The notes: generated by a model not told the origin, from the sequence alone. A stretch of 64,000 nucleotides of DNA from Emydura subglobosa (GCA_007922225.1 ML679941.1:59615079-59679078); one strand, 5' to 3'; positions 1-11,625 are shown, counted from the stretch's first letter. Translations and numbers: made by a program.

Positions 1-719
1 TGAATATTGTGCACCTGAAATGCATAGAAATGGCATTTAACTTAATTTTTTATGTAAGCTTCATCCTATCAATTAAGCCAGTTCAAATGCAATTGGCTTT
101 TAATTGCACTAAAAGCATCAATATTTCACAGGTTTAGTGAAGCACAAACTTGAAAATATACTTTTGGCTCTTTCAGTTACTGTTATTAATAGAACAATAA
201 ACTTTGGCAAGCAGATGTCACTTGTATTGATTTTTTCCCCCAACTGCAATCTTCCACAAACATTTGGTTGGGTTTTTTTTAAATTCTTAAACTGGCTGTG
301 GACTTATTAATTTGACTGTGGGTATCCTCTTTCCTCACGACCCTGTCTTTGGCAAGTGGACTTTCATCTTCCTAAGACACTGACCAAAATGTTTTGGGCT
401 AATCTGAGTAAAAGATGTAGGATTTTTATCTGTGCTTTTTTTTTCTGAACAGTTTTTGTTTTTCTTTTTCCTTGTACTCGGCATAGAGTTTCACACATGG
501 TCTGTGAGAATGCTACCGTATATCCTCTTTGGTGGAGAGGTGGGCAAGCAGGTAACCTGCTTAGAGTATGGCTTTTCTTACAGCTAAACTGACCCACAAA
601 GCAGCTTTAGCATCTCCTTTCAGTAATAAAAGTGCCATAGATAGGAGAGATAATTAACTAACTGCAAAGGGTGATGACAAATTTCAAATTAATCATGTTA
701 CGTATCTTTTTCTCGGCAG
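1..719. other. Upstream non-coding DNA
   Basis: AT-rich sequence without a convincing exon, TATA box or CpG island. If the exon at 1048 is a first exon, its promoter should lie here or just downstream, but nothing in the bases marks it clearly. Confidence 0.3.
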
Positions 720-1047
720 GTTCACAGACGGGATGTAATCTTATTTAAAATGGAAACCTGTGAAGAAAGATAGCAGTTGGAGCTAACGTATTGAGTGAAT
801 GTTTCTTTTTTAACGTGTCAGCTTTTAAAAACGATATGCTGATTCGGAAGGTCCGAGGAGTAAATTGCAAAGTTTATTTTCTCTGCGCAATCGATGGATT
901 TTTTAATCATTCATTGGAGTCAATGAAGTTCAGAGAAGGCATGTGATGGAAAAAGCAGCGGGTCTGTGTGTTTGTAGCTCCTACATTTTGGATTAGTTTG
1001 CAGTCTTGTTGAACCGATTCCGTTTTGACGGGCAACGTGTGAATGTG
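720..1047 (+). other. Probable 5' UTR with short upstream ORFs
   Basis: This stretch precedes the candidate start codon and has more CG dinucleotides than the flanking intron, although it is not a CpG island. It holds an upstream ORF of 10 codons plus stop (894-926) that overlaps a second of 7 codons plus stop (923-946) through an ATGA stop-start. A minimal ATG-TGA lies at 1043-1048. The transcription start is unknown, so the left limit is arbitrary. Confidence 0.3.
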
Positions 1048-1119
1048 ATGGATTTATCTTCAGAAATGAGCAGACATGGAAGGAATCCAATAAGTCACAA
1101 GCTAGAAGATCAGAAGAAG
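1048..1119 (+). CDS. NAV3: Candidate first coding exon, neuron navigator (NAV3-like) N-terminus
   Basis: A 24-codon open frame starts at ATG 1048 and runs in phase 0 to 1119. It is followed at once by GTAAGATT, a consensus splice donor, so it reads as the 5' coding exon of a spliced gene. A TAG lies in the same frame upstream at 994-996, so translation cannot begin further 5' in this exon; a second in-frame ATG (1066) would give a shorter start, MSRHGRNP. The exon ends ISHKLEDQKK. From memory, the short isoform of NAV2 carries a similar end (KPVIHGLEDQKR) spliced to IYTDWANHYL, the start of the calponin-homology domain that NAV2 and NAV3 use in cytoskeletal regulation. The N-terminal half differs from NAV2, which is why I prefer NAV3. 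Seen: frame, donor and upstream stop. Inferred: gene identity. It could instead belong to NAV2 or an unrelated gene. No downstream exon is in the window. Confidence 0.5.
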
Positions 1120-1125
1120 GTAAGA
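1116..1125 (+). promoter_or_regulatory. Splice donor ending the first coding exon
   Basis: The junction reads GAAG|GTAAGA, matching the vertebrate U2-type donor consensus at nearly every position. The intron begins at 1120. It falls exactly on a codon boundary of the frame that opens at 1048. Confidence 0.6.
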
Positions 1126-4100
1126 TTATTTTTCATGCTAATTAGCTATCTTTTTGAACTGCTTTTGCATTCTTAATGTGATTTCAGTAAGTTGGAAACT
1201 AAAATGCTCTACAAGATGTAGCAATCTGCCTTCATACTTGTAGAGTATTGCTGTACAGCAGACTGTTGTTATGAATCTGAATTTCGTTATTACCTGGTAA
1301 TTCTGTTACCAAAGCCCCCTGAATTTGTTTAGCAAATTAGTTGGCACAACTTTTACTTTGCTGTCAATGCTAACTTGGTGCCAAAGTCCTGCTGATCTGG
1401 AATACGTGTTTAACTTTAGGCTGACCTTGTCTGAGTGCTTCATCTCTTAAAGTGAGCATGTAAATTTACCATGTAGAGCATCCCAATAGTAATTCTGAAC
1501 AATTCTGTCACCAAAACTTGTCATTAATTTTTGCTCCATGTTTCTGGAATATTTTATGTAGTTTAATTAAATAAAGTGTTTTTGTGAGACATTGAGCATC
1601 CTTTTGGCTGATATAGGTCCTTCATTATGTTAGATTAGACTCTTTTTATCCCAAGAGGATCATTAGGTTGCTCTTGGAGGCACACCTTCCAAATCCATTT
1701 ATGTTGATTCCTTAGTATATGTTCTTAAAATGTTTGAATGTTCATTGCACAGGCTTGAGTTTGGCATTCTCTAGACTTCTCCATTCAGTTCTTCCATTTT
1801 GCCTATGATGGTTTTGTGCTAAGGGACTAGGATGAGTCCATCAGACTCAGTTTCACTTGTAACCTAAGCAAGAATATAAATTCTTATCTCTAGAGTACAC
1901 TGGCTAGCGCATTAACCTCCTGTGGCACCTGCCCATAAATAAAACTGTAGCAAATGATGAGTTCTGGTTTTTATGGGTTCATTAGCATATGCATCTGTTC
2001 AGCAAAAAATAAACTTCACTTGTTTATGGTAGTGCAGATAGAGAAAGTTACATAATGCAGCTTGAAGAATGTGAGTATTATTGGGTTGCTGAAATTTGAG
2101 GAGAAATACACCTTTTTCCTCCCTCCATGAAATAATAATGGACTTTATTGACAGCCTGTTGCATCTGCAGCCTGTTGCATCTGTTGCAAGTCCAATCTGA
2201 ACTCGATACTTGGAGTATCCCTGGAGTCTGTGTGTATATGTGTCTGTGGTGTTAAACTTGGCCATTCACAGCTGTTAGTCTTCTGGAAGTATTGAGAATT
2301 GCTGGATATATAGCAGGATAACACATATGACAAACTATGTCAAACTATTGGTATTGAGAAAATGTATTGGGCCTTGGAGCGCCTTTTTTGTAATAGAAAA
2401 TACTCAAAGGTATAATATGACATAACTGACTTAGAGCTTGAGACTTCTTTCAAATCCCAGTTCCCATCTGTCTGCTACATAAAAGCAAAAAATGAGCAAT
2501 ATTAGTTTTAATCAAAACACAAGTATTGCTTTCTGACTATATTACCGATTTTGAGTACAATGTACTTCAGTTTGGTATTTTAGGCAAATCCCTCCCCTTC
2601 CTTCCTTTCCTCTCTTTGTTCAAGTGAAATATTGCTCCTTCCTGGACTAGCAGTGGTGCTGAACCTAGTATACAGCAGATCTAGGTTCATAGAAGACCCA
2701 TGTTTCCTGGAAAGATGAAGATTGTTTCAAAGGTTGTCTGTTGTACCTGAGTTCAATTTCTTTTCTATGAATAAGTTTGGGGATTCTCTATCTAGCACTG
2801 GAAGAACCAAGCAAGGGTTGGAGAGCACTATGATTTATAGCTTCTAAAAGCATTATGTCCTGTGACCTAGATGATATTAAGGAATTAATAAAAAGCAACA
2901 TGAATCTCTGAAATTCATTTTCATTACTAACTGGAATCCTTAATCTTTTTGTGACGAGCTGTTGTTATCTGGCTCATTAACTAATAGACTGGTGTGATTT
3001 TAAAAGGGTTTGTATGTTAATCATCTGAGACTTTTCAAGGCCTGGTTTGTAGTACGTAGACATGTGAAGTGCAGACAGAAGCAGTGTAGGTTATTTATTT
3101 ACATTGCAGCTGATTTAAAGCAAACGCAGAAATAAATTTGGCAGCAATGAGCACCCTACTTTTACAGTACGATGCACTGCCTTTGGAAAATGATTTGGCT
3201 CAACCTATCCTGTGCTCCAGAGCAACAATACTGCCTTACCTGGATTGGGCCAGGCAGAACCAACCTGAGACTCCTGCATAACCCATGTTTTCATAGATAA
3301 ATAGAAAACTCAGTGCTCTGGGAAGGTTTAGTAACATCACTGCTTCCAGCGGTCACTCTGCCACATTGTACATCGCAACACTGTATTCGTGATAGTCTGG
3401 GATTCAGGGAATTCAGGTGATTCAGGAATCCTAAAACAAGACAGCGGATAAAAGCTTATTTTTCTGGTAGGGACTTGTAACTTTTTAGTTGCATGTACAT
3501 TGGTATCCATTAAAAAGATAACCTTTACCACCAGATAGTATGTGATATCTGCCCATATTGTACATTTGGTGGGCGAGGAAGTTAATTCTACGGGTATGTT
3601 AAAATGGAGGCATACTATCTCACTGTGTGGTAACTTAGAAAATGTCCCATCTGTCTCATCAGGTACTTATGTGGCCTTTGCTATTGTGTAGGGTCTGAAC
3701 GCAGCATGCTTGTGTGACACTCAAACTGTACAAATTTGCATCCCATCGTATGTGACTTGAATTTTTAATGTGTACGTACTCGAGCCATGGCTCTATACCT
3801 GTGCAGTTCATGAGTCATTGGGTAAAATGATAACTCTATCTCTTTCTTTCAGTAGTCCTTTGCCTCTGTAGAACTGGCAAGTGTCGCACACAACCTGCAT
3901 TTGCCCCTCTCCTCATACATTCTCTCAGCCTTGCAGGATTTGTGCATGTATAGCAGAGCTCCCGGAATGAGCAGGAGTTTTTCTGGAGATACTCCTCTCA
4001 ACCACAGGGGCTCAGGGGTGTTGGGTGCCAGAACTAGCAGAAGGGAGACTGGGTCGTCAGAGCTCTCAGTGTTCCTCCTGGCAGCATGGAGCTGCCACAG

Positions 4101-4178
4101 GAAGGAGAGGGAGGAAGCAGCCTGACTTTTTTGCTGGGGAGGCCAGGGCAGAAAGGAACAGGCGGGAAGAGATTAATT
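1120..4178 (+). other. Start of the long first intron, mostly unique sequence
   Basis: Reading from the donor at 1120, I see AT-rich DNA with no ORF resembling a known domain and no clear repeat boundary. Open frames are short and scattered on both strands. At 2157-2184 a cagcctgttgcatctg unit occurs twice in tandem (15-bp period). Confidence 0.45.
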
Positions 4179-4179
4179 C

Positions 4180-4262
4180 ATAGCTATCAAGGCCACTTGA
4201 GATCATCTAGTTTTACCTTCTGAATAACACAGAATTTCCCTGAATTAATTCCTGTTTGGATT
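4180..4262 (-). mobile_element. CR1 LINE 3' UTR fragment
   Basis: The words gagatcatctagttttacct and cctgaataacaca-like sequence are the reverse complement of the CR1 3' UTR (compare agactagatgatcatagtgg in the copy ending near 45575). Only the last 80 or so bases of the element remain. Confidence 0.5.
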
Positions 4263-5710
4263 AATGGGATGGGACAGAAGTATCAGAATGAGGGTGAGGA
4301 AGAAAAGGCTATTGCAGGATCTCTTACCACCTCTATGAGCATCAGGATCTTCTGTCCTTTCCACCACATTCCAAAAAGGGCCCCTGACCCCAGGCTGTCC
4401 CTCTGTGCTTGTGATTTGTACTTGCTTCTCCAAACTCCTTGGTTATCCCTCCAACCCTGTTCCTTTGTGAGGTACTATTCCCATGACTCTGGGGCACCCT
4501 GACAGGGAAAGAAGTGCCCATTTCTGATTGGAAAGAAATGTCAAACATGCAGCGACCTGCCACAAACTTTCCGATTAAACTCCTAAGATCTTCATCTATT
4601 CATTGCTTGTGTTGCCTATTGTACTTGCTGCATTTCTTATATTCTCTAACCATACAGTTCAATAACACAGATCTGAATAGCTGACTTCAATAGGATGTAC
4701 AAGTTTGTGAGTTTAGCACATCCTGAACTGTACAGGGAACACTGCGTTATCAGCTTGAATAAATGGCTCCTGTAATGTTGTCGTTTTTGCCATATTTGGC
4801 TATCTTAAACAACGGTAAAGATTGCTTCAACTGTATTTCATTATTCACTATTGCTTTTGTTGTATATAGCCATTGAAAATCTGTGATCTGCTCTTCATAT
4901 GCATAGTTTACAGTCAACAAGCACAAGTATATATAATCTGTTTTATTTGCTTTAATTTTATTCCCCAATTAACGTAGCTATGTTTTGCAAGAAAGTCTTG
5001 TTGAAGGCATTCCTTTGATGAAGTACCCAGGTTACCTGGTATCTTCAAAGAACACCTGCTAGCCTCAGGCAGACAAAGGAAAGTATTTGAATGATTGCTG
5101 CAGCTGTGGCCTTGTCAAAGTCAGGAGACCAGTGCACGTAAGGGAGCACGTGTGTATATGTGTACGTGCGGGTGTGAGGCAATGCTCGGGCAAATAATAC
5201 AAGTTGCAATATCTTCAAGTATCACTTATGCACTCAATCTTGTATAAGCTTGTAAAAATGCTTTCAGAAAGATGGAAAATGTATAAAATGCATCCCAGAA
5301 ACAACACTGCTTCATCACTCAAAGTTTTGGCATGTCTGTTTTGTCATCTTTGTGATTTACTGCTCTCTGTTTTTGTTACCTAAAGATGTACGTGGGAGGG
5401 AGAGAGCTGTGGGGAGGAGGGAAAGAAAGAGAAAAATGTTTTTTCTCTGATCTCTACATTCAGTAAACCTGACACATTTTCTTCCTTTATCAATGACTGT
5501 ATGTTGGTGGTATATTTGTTCATTGAGTTCTTGGTGTAGCCAAATATTGCTTGTCTCTATTTAAAATCACTCAGTTTTAATGGAATGCTATAATCATCCT
5601 CTTTCTGCACTCTCGGTATTATGATTTGCTATATCAATGTCATTACATCATTGGTAAGGACAAATGTCCAGATTTTTAGAGGTATTTCGGGGTTGCTTCG
5701 CTCCAACACC
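4263..5710. other. Intronic sequence without recognised elements
   Basis: No coding or repeat signal that I recognise. A purine-rich patch lies near 5390-5440. A stretch of alternating purine-pyrimidine (TG/CG-like) bases lies near 5135-5175. Confidence 0.35.
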
Positions 5711-5714
5711 TAAA

Positions 5715-5812
5715 GTCTCATTTTCAAAAGTGGCCAAGGCACATAGGAATTTAAGTAATTGACTTTCAATGGTATGTAGGCTCTGAAATCCCTTTTGAAA
5801 ATGAGGCTTAAT
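5715..5812. repeat. Fold-back interspersed repeat
   Basis: The arms are roughly self-complementary: ctcattttcaaaagtg at the left pairs with cttttgaaaatgag at the right, around a centre reading gactttcaatgg. This is the layout of old palindromic repeats common in amniote genomes. No target-site duplication is visible. Confidence 0.45.
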
Positions 5813-7640
5813 CTCTTAAATCAGTTACGCATTGCAACGCTGGGCCATAATGTTAAGAAGTCTGATTCTGCAATCTTGACACATCTCAAACTCCTACCGT
5901 CCAAAAAAATGTATAAACATATAAGTAAACCTTAAATTAGCAAACATTTTTCATGATATTTTTGATTAACCTCCCTAGACCAAAATTTGAATAGGTGGGA
6001 AAGCTAAGGTTCCATATATTGTAAACCTCAGTAATATACTGGTATGTAAAGAATTTGACCTATGTTCCTGATATAATTTATATGATCAGGAAAGGTTAAT
6101 TTTTGGGACCTTTGAGATGTTAAGGCCTGATTCAAAGTCCACTGAATCAATGGACTTCACTGGATTTAGATCCTGCCCTAAAGCTTTGTCTGAACATGTT
6201 GCAGAGATTGTCCTTACTTTCAGTTTAAAAAAGTGCTGGGGTCCTGCAGTCCTTATGTAGGCAAAAGGCCACTGATGTCACCGGAGTTTTTCTTGGATAC
6301 AAAGATTCCAGACTTAGGCAAATAAATATAAAGTAACAGTAGCAAGGCCAGCTCACCCAAAAATTAATGTAATATTTTTTAAAATTACCTGCCTGAATAA
6401 AATATTAACCATAACAATGGGAGTTGTAACATGAAAAATCCGTTTTTTCCATTTGGATGATCCATCATCAAAAAAAACAGTTTGTGGGGATCTTGGACAT
6501 GCAAGTGACATGAATGTGTGCATGTAAGCAAATTGTGCTGTTCCCCTAGCTTGGCTGCTGTTTTCCTTCTTTTAAGGAGGAGGATTTCAATTTTATCAGA
6601 GTGCTGTTCTGTGCCTTGCCTACTCACTCAAATGGAGCAGACAGGGAATAGTGGAAGGTGCGACAAGCATGTTGTTTACTAGCATTTCAATTTTCCCATT
6701 AAACCTTTTTTTCTAGATTTGGTTTTGGATGGGTCACAGCTGAGGAACAGGGATCTGAATAATGTTGCAGATCTCCTCTTGGAAGACCCCTCTCCCACCC
6801 ACTCAAACATATCTTGCCTCTTCCCAATTTCTCCTGTGCTGTGCTGGGCCCCACAGTTTACTACCCCCTTGACCCACTGTCTGTGTGTCTCTCAGAGGCA
6901 CTTTGTAAAACGAAGGGCTGAAGACCTAGTTAGTAATGGTAGAGCCCAACATTCACTACTAACATGTATTTCTCAAAAACTGAGAAGGCTCCTGTGTTCA
7001 GGGATGTTTCCATAGATTTTTACAAAAAAAACAGTGTTTTTGTCTCTGTTTTTGTAATCCTTGTGAACTGGGCATCTGAAGGCAGAGGCACCCAGCTGAG
7101 CAGGTAAAATTGTCTGTAGAATGGCTGAGTGCATTCGTGTTTCAAGAACCACCTCATAGCGGGCTTGTCGTGTCTTGCCCCCCTGCCTCTTTTTCCCTTC
7201 CCTCCACAGTGCTGTCAACCGTGTTCCCCAGCATGAGTCTCCTGATCCCCTTCTACTCATCTGCCAAAACCCTTCTAGGCAGACTCCCTGGTTCCCCACT
7301 GAAATCATTCCATGTGCTGCTCTGCTACAATTCTCTCAATTCTAAAATCCATTTACTCCAGGTCTAATGTGCAGTATTTAACAGATTGTTTTATAAAATG
7401 TAGGGAAAAAAATTAATAATTCAACAAATAATCTTGCCCCTTCCACACTTTATTGCCCTTTTATTGCTGTTTTAGGACCATGCTAATAAATATGTGAGCA
7501 TTTGGTTTTAATACATATTTGCTCTGTTCATTGCTTTTTAATTTTTTTATTTTCTGTAGCAGTCTCTTAATTAGAAATATTTTGACCCAGAGCTGAACAA
7601 AAATAACTAAGAAGTAAAATGCAAATTACTGGTACTTTCC
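5813..7640. other. Intronic sequence, with a weak palindromic remnant
   Basis: Mostly featureless AT-rich DNA. Around 6122-6182 the words ggcctgattcaaagtccact and tggacttcactggat form another degraded fold-back repeat. The GC-richer stretch at 6720-7370 has open frames on both strands that match nothing I know. Confidence 0.35.
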
Positions 7641-7657
7641 TTTTTTTTTTTTTTTTT
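7641..7657. repeat. Poly(T) tract
   Basis: A run of 17 T residues, possibly the remnant of a retroposed tail in antisense orientation. No element body is recognisable beside it. Confidence 0.7.
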
Positions 7658-8817
7658 AAATTGCTTGGCTTTGTTTTGTTTTCTGTTTTTCAGCATTATA
7701 CATTACTCCTATAAATGGCTGCTTTTCTTTCAGCCCCATGTTATCCTTTAAGTTCTTGCTGCTAATGCATGCTTGATATTGAATAAAACTCATTATGGAA
7801 TACAAAGTAGAAGTTACACCCAAATGTCATCTCTGTCTGCTCGAAGGGACTCAGCTGCTTAGCAGTTGTTTGTGTTGGCAGATTTTTGTGTAATCAAATA
7901 GCTGAGATGAACACTGCTTTGTATATACACATACTATATTATTTTCTGACATGCACTGGAGAGGGGGGTTGGAAGAGAGAGAAGGGTTTTTGATTTGTTT
8001 TGCTCTGATTGCCTTGTTTGTTTTTAAATGTATTTCCAGAGAAGTGTAGGTTGTAAACACTGGAGTGATATACAAATTATTATTAATTATATAGCACAAT
8101 GGCTCTTTGCTCACCAATAAAAGTGATGGTCATGTCTCTCTGAATTAAGAATTTAAACAAAACTTACAAGAATGTAAACTTTTGAACTAGATATTGTGGG
8201 ACCATGTTTATTCCCTTCTACTTAAAGTAATTATTACTTGTATTACATTAAGGTCCAAAGATCCCAGTCAGGACTGAGGCCCTATTGTGGTGGGCTTTGT
8301 TAACATAGTACCTGCCTCAAAGAGTTTACAATCTAATCTGAAAGAAGGCACAGCCAGTAAGAAGTAGGAGGGGGCATGAAAATAGTGATAAGGCCATGTG
8401 GTTTCGTAGCTTCATGATTGGGAACCACCACGCTGCCCAATCACTTTTAACATTTTTGTTTGTCAAAAATAAAAAGATTTGTAACCAGCCTTCCATTATA
8501 AATCCTATTTTTGATCCCTCGCTCCCTATTTTGACAAAGAAAATTCTCATCCTTAGCCTTAGGACAAAGGAGAAGTATTTTGGTGGCAGTAAATTGCTGA
8601 GCAAATAGGCTAAGACGTGAAACTTCCTCTGCTGCTGCTGTTCTGCAGTAAGGTTTGAGAAACCAGACTATATCCAGTGGCTGCTATTAAGTAGTCAGTG
8701 CTCGCCAGCCATGAGTATCATTATTTCCTATTCAAAGTATAAGTGAATGATGATTATTTAGCTGTTTCTGTTCTAAAATTGCTGCCTTTGAATGTTTAGT
8801 CAGTGGGAAAAACTTAC
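7658..8817. other. Intronic sequence without recognised elements
   Basis: AT-rich sequence. The words gtccaaagatcccagtcagg and aacatagtacctgcctcaa near 8250-8330 resemble the middle of an old SINE, but boundaries cannot be set. Confidence 0.3.
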
Positions 8818-8938
8818 ACTGGAGGCAGTGTGGTTTACTGAATAGAGCCCTGGACTGAGAACCAAAAGAACTGGGTTCTAGTCTTAGCTCAGTCACTGAC
8901 CCGCTGTGTGACTTTAAGCAAGCCCCAGTATCTCTCTG
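8818..8938 (+). mobile_element. MIR-type tRNA-derived SINE, 5' part
   Basis: The order of words is that of a MIR-class SINE: ggcagtgtggtttactgaat, agagccctggactgagaac, ctgggttctagtcttagctc and ctgtgtgactttaagcaag. The GGTTCTAGTC-like segment corresponds to the old tRNA B box. The element is cut at 8938 by a MITE and appears to resume as a pyrimidine-rich segment after 9130. Confidence 0.7.
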
Positions 8939-9130
8939 GATATGTCTACATAGCAACTAGATGCCAGTACCAGCTGACTTGGGTTTATGGAGCTTGGGCT
9001 ATGGGGCTGATTCATTGCTGTGTAGACTTCTGGGCTTGGAGCTATAGTCTGAGCTCTGGGATCCTCCCACCTTGTAGGATCTTAGAGCCCAGGCTTCACC
9101 CCTGAGTGTCTAGTTGCTGTGCAGGCATAC
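8939..9130. mobile_element. MITE inserted in the MIR SINE
   Basis: The ends are inverted repeats: tatgtctacatagcaactag at the left and ctagttgctgtgcaggcata at the right, with about four mismatches in 22 bp. Internally gctctgggatcctcccacct and its neighbourhood are also partly self-complementary. I could not settle the target-site duplication, so the superfamily (hAT or other) stays open. Confidence 0.6.
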
Positions 9131-9165
9131 CTTCTGTTTCCCTTCCTACCATTTGCCTGCCATAG
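9131..9165 (+). mobile_element. MIR-type SINE, part after the MITE
   Basis: The words ctgtttcccttcctaccatt match the ctcagtttccccatctg section that follows in MIR-class SINEs. This piece therefore continues the copy interrupted at 8938. Confidence 0.4.
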
Positions 9166-9187
9166 GCTGTTAGCCCTTCAGAGTCAG

Positions 9188-9519
9188 TGTAACAGTGTAT
9201 TTGCCCCCTTTAAGGGCCAGGGCACCTGGTTCCAGCTAGTCCTGTTTGATTGTCAGACCCAGCTGTGAAGGGGTCAGGTGTTTTCTACAAAGGGCTGAGA
9301 GAGCACAGTTGAAGGGGAGCTGCAGGAAGGAGTTCAGCTCCTGTGGAGGCCTTGCAAAGGGAAGAGATGCAATTGGAAAGGCCTGTTGGTCCCTGCAGCA
9401 TGATTTCATTGTGAGTTTTCTGTTTGAAGAATAAAACTGTGTACTGAAGGAAGGGCTTGAAAAACTGTGGGCATCGTGTCAGTCCTTCCTGGACTGGAGA
9501 GCCAGACCAGTGGCATACA
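9188..9519 (+). mobile_element. Probable solo LTR
   Basis: The segment begins TGTAACAG and ends ATACA, within the TG...CA rule. It carries a polyadenylation signal AATAAA at 9430-9435 followed by a short R/U5-like end. The flanking 5-mers are gtcag (9183-9187) and gtgag (9520-9524), a near-perfect target duplication. No internal retroviral or Gypsy coding sequence adjoins it. Family assignment (Gypsy or ERV) is not possible by eye. Confidence 0.5.
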
Positions 9520-10042
9520 GTGAGACTCTCTCTTACTATCCATTTATACAGCAGGAACCGGGGGGGGAGAATCTTGGCTGGGGCCTCTAGGTATCACAAC
9601 ATTATGACATTGTTTTAGCATTTCATGATCCCACATTGTGACATTACAACAATAGTACATGGGTCCAAAAAGATATTTCAGGATTTTTTAATCTGAGATT
9701 CCCCTTCTGAAGTATGGCCAATCCTCATGTTAGCAGATTAGGGGTTGACAGTACTGTCTGATTTTCCTAAGCATTACATGTTGTGCTTGTTTCTGTCACC
9801 AAATTAGCCAAAGTATAATCATCTGTTTCCCTTCCCAGAAAGTCCAAACTTCCCAAGAGCCAGTCAGATTCTCCTCTGTGTTGCAAGTTGGTTTCAACAT
9901 CTCCTTGATTACAAACCTATCTACCTCTCAGGCTTGTTAAAACTGAATAAACCAGATCTTCTGCCCCTCTGCAATCCCTGACCATAAATAAGCCTCAAAC
10001 AAAACTTCACAGAGCAGTTTTAATACCAACATAGACTGGAGC
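9520..10042. other. Intronic sequence, nothing recognised
   Basis: A G8 run lies near 9560. Otherwise this is unremarkable mixed-composition sequence. Confidence 0.3.
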
Positions 10043-10150
10043 AGAGACGAGGCGGGCGAGGTAGTATCTTTTATTAGATAAAAGAAAAACTTCTGTTGAT
10101 CCAATAAAAGATATTACCTCACCCACTTGTGTCTCTAATATTCTGGGAGT
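10043..10150. mobile_element. PLE-like inverted-repeat fragment
   Basis: gaggtagtatcttttatt and aataaaagatattacctc are inverted copies around a short centre, followed by cacccacttgtgtctct and attctgggag. The same words occur in the hairpin at 13500-13732 and in the fragment at 47160, so these are one repeat family with head-to-head arms. Confidence 0.55.
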
Positions 10151-10984
10151 GACATGGCTAAAACAATACAGCACAGATTGGAGCACTTGATTTGTTCACT
10201 GTTTGTGCTTTGCTGCTAGTTGTCCTGCCTTGTTTTACATGATGCTCCAAGTGCTGAGCAAGTCTTGCTGTGTTTGGAATAATAGGGAGACTTTTTCTCA
10301 ACCGCACTGTATGTTTGATGACTGTTTTTTACTAATCCATTGTGTTACGTTGTCTTGGAAAAGTTGAATTGAATTGTAAATTCTTTGGGACAGAGACCAC
10401 GTCCTCCAGGGAAATTGCTTGGTGCAACTGGGCCCCTAACCCGATTGAGGTTTCTGGGAGGTTCTGCAGTACAAATAAAGTAGAAGACATGCTGTTAAAT
10501 CTGTATGTCTGTCAGATGGAGTTCCCAGCTATGCTGGTCCTATGGTTCACAAGCACACTGACTCTTCAGGAGCTCTCTCCAAATTTCAATGAGATGTCTC
10601 TTTCCTGCTGCTGTAGCTCAATTCAGTGAAGAATTAGAACAGCCAGTGTGTATGTGTATTCGTGAGAGAAGTATAAAGGAACTTTTTAATAATCTGCATA
10701 CCATAGCAAGTAATTTCATATATGTTGAATGCATGCTTATAAAGTAGTTTTAACTTTTGTCCACAGCTGCTAATGATATAAACTCATTCTTCTTTGTAGG
10801 CATGCCTTTCATTAATCAATTTGACAGAAACTGAATAAAACCAAACCTGTTTAGTATTCTGCTTTATATCTGCTATATGGAGGGGCTACCAAGTGGTATC
10901 ATTAGTTGTGCCCTTTATTACATATTATTATATATTGTTCATATCACGTAGTACCAAGACACATGCACTGAAATTGGCACCCTT
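10151..10984. other. Intronic sequence with a SINE-tail fragment
   Basis: The words attgtaaattctttgggaca at 10372-10391 match the 3' end that also appears at 12600, 14270 and 22860 and probably derives from one SINE family. The rest is unassigned. Confidence 0.35.
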
Positions 10985-11310
10985 TTGTGCTAGGCACTTG
11001 TACAAACACGTGGTAAGAGACAGCTCCTGTCCTAAAGATCTTACTAATTAGAGAAAACCGTAAAGTGCAGATGAAAGGAAGCGTTATCCCCAATTTACAA
11101 ATGAGGAACTGAGACAATAAATAGATTTAAATCCTCATTTGTCATGCTTGTGTTCACTCACATTTGTAAATTAAGCATTTGCAGGATCAGGGCCTATATG
11201 TGTTGTCAAGATCACACAAAGAGTCTATGGCAGAGACAGGACTTGAACTTGCATCTGTCCCCTCCCAACCCCCTGCCTGAACCACAGGACCGTACTGCCT
11301 CTCTGTGTGA
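10985..11310 (-). mobile_element. MIR-type SINE, antisense, degraded
   Basis: From the left: gtgctaggcacttgtacaaa, agctcctgtcctaaagatct, ccccaatttacaaatgagga, atcacacaaagagtctatgg and gaacttgcatctgtcc, with the head near accgtactgcctctct. This is a MIR-class SINE read backwards. About 90 bp near 11115-11205 do not fit the pattern and may be inserted. Confidence 0.6.
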
Positions 11311-11502
11311 TGCTTTATGATTAAGAATTACAGTAGTGGTATATAAGGGCACTGTCAAGATATTTAATTATTTACATAAAGAATGTCTGGGTACCAATAT
11401 TTTCTCCTTCAGTGCCAAAGTACAAAGGAATGGACAAACGGCAGAGAAGCAGATAGGGAAAGTTAGCATTTTATCCTCAACACACAATGTTCTTCCTTTT
11501 CT
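11311..11502. other. Short intronic interval
   Basis: Unassigned AT-rich sequence between a SINE and a PLE fragment. Confidence 0.3.
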
Positions 11503-11625
11503 CATCTGATGAAGTGGGTTGCAGCCCACGAAAGTTTATGCCTGCAGAAATTTGTTAGTCTTTAAGGTGCTACAGAACTCTCGTTGTTTTTGCTGTATAC
11601 AGACTAACATGGCTACCCCTTTGGA
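11503..11625 (-). mobile_element. PLE terminal-repeat fragment
   Basis: Contains gcccacgaaagtttatgcct, aatttgttagtctttaaggt and gctgtatacagactaacatg. The same words, in either orientation, bound the endonuclease-bearing element at 25644-26426, so I assign this copy to the same Penelope-like group. Confidence 0.65.
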
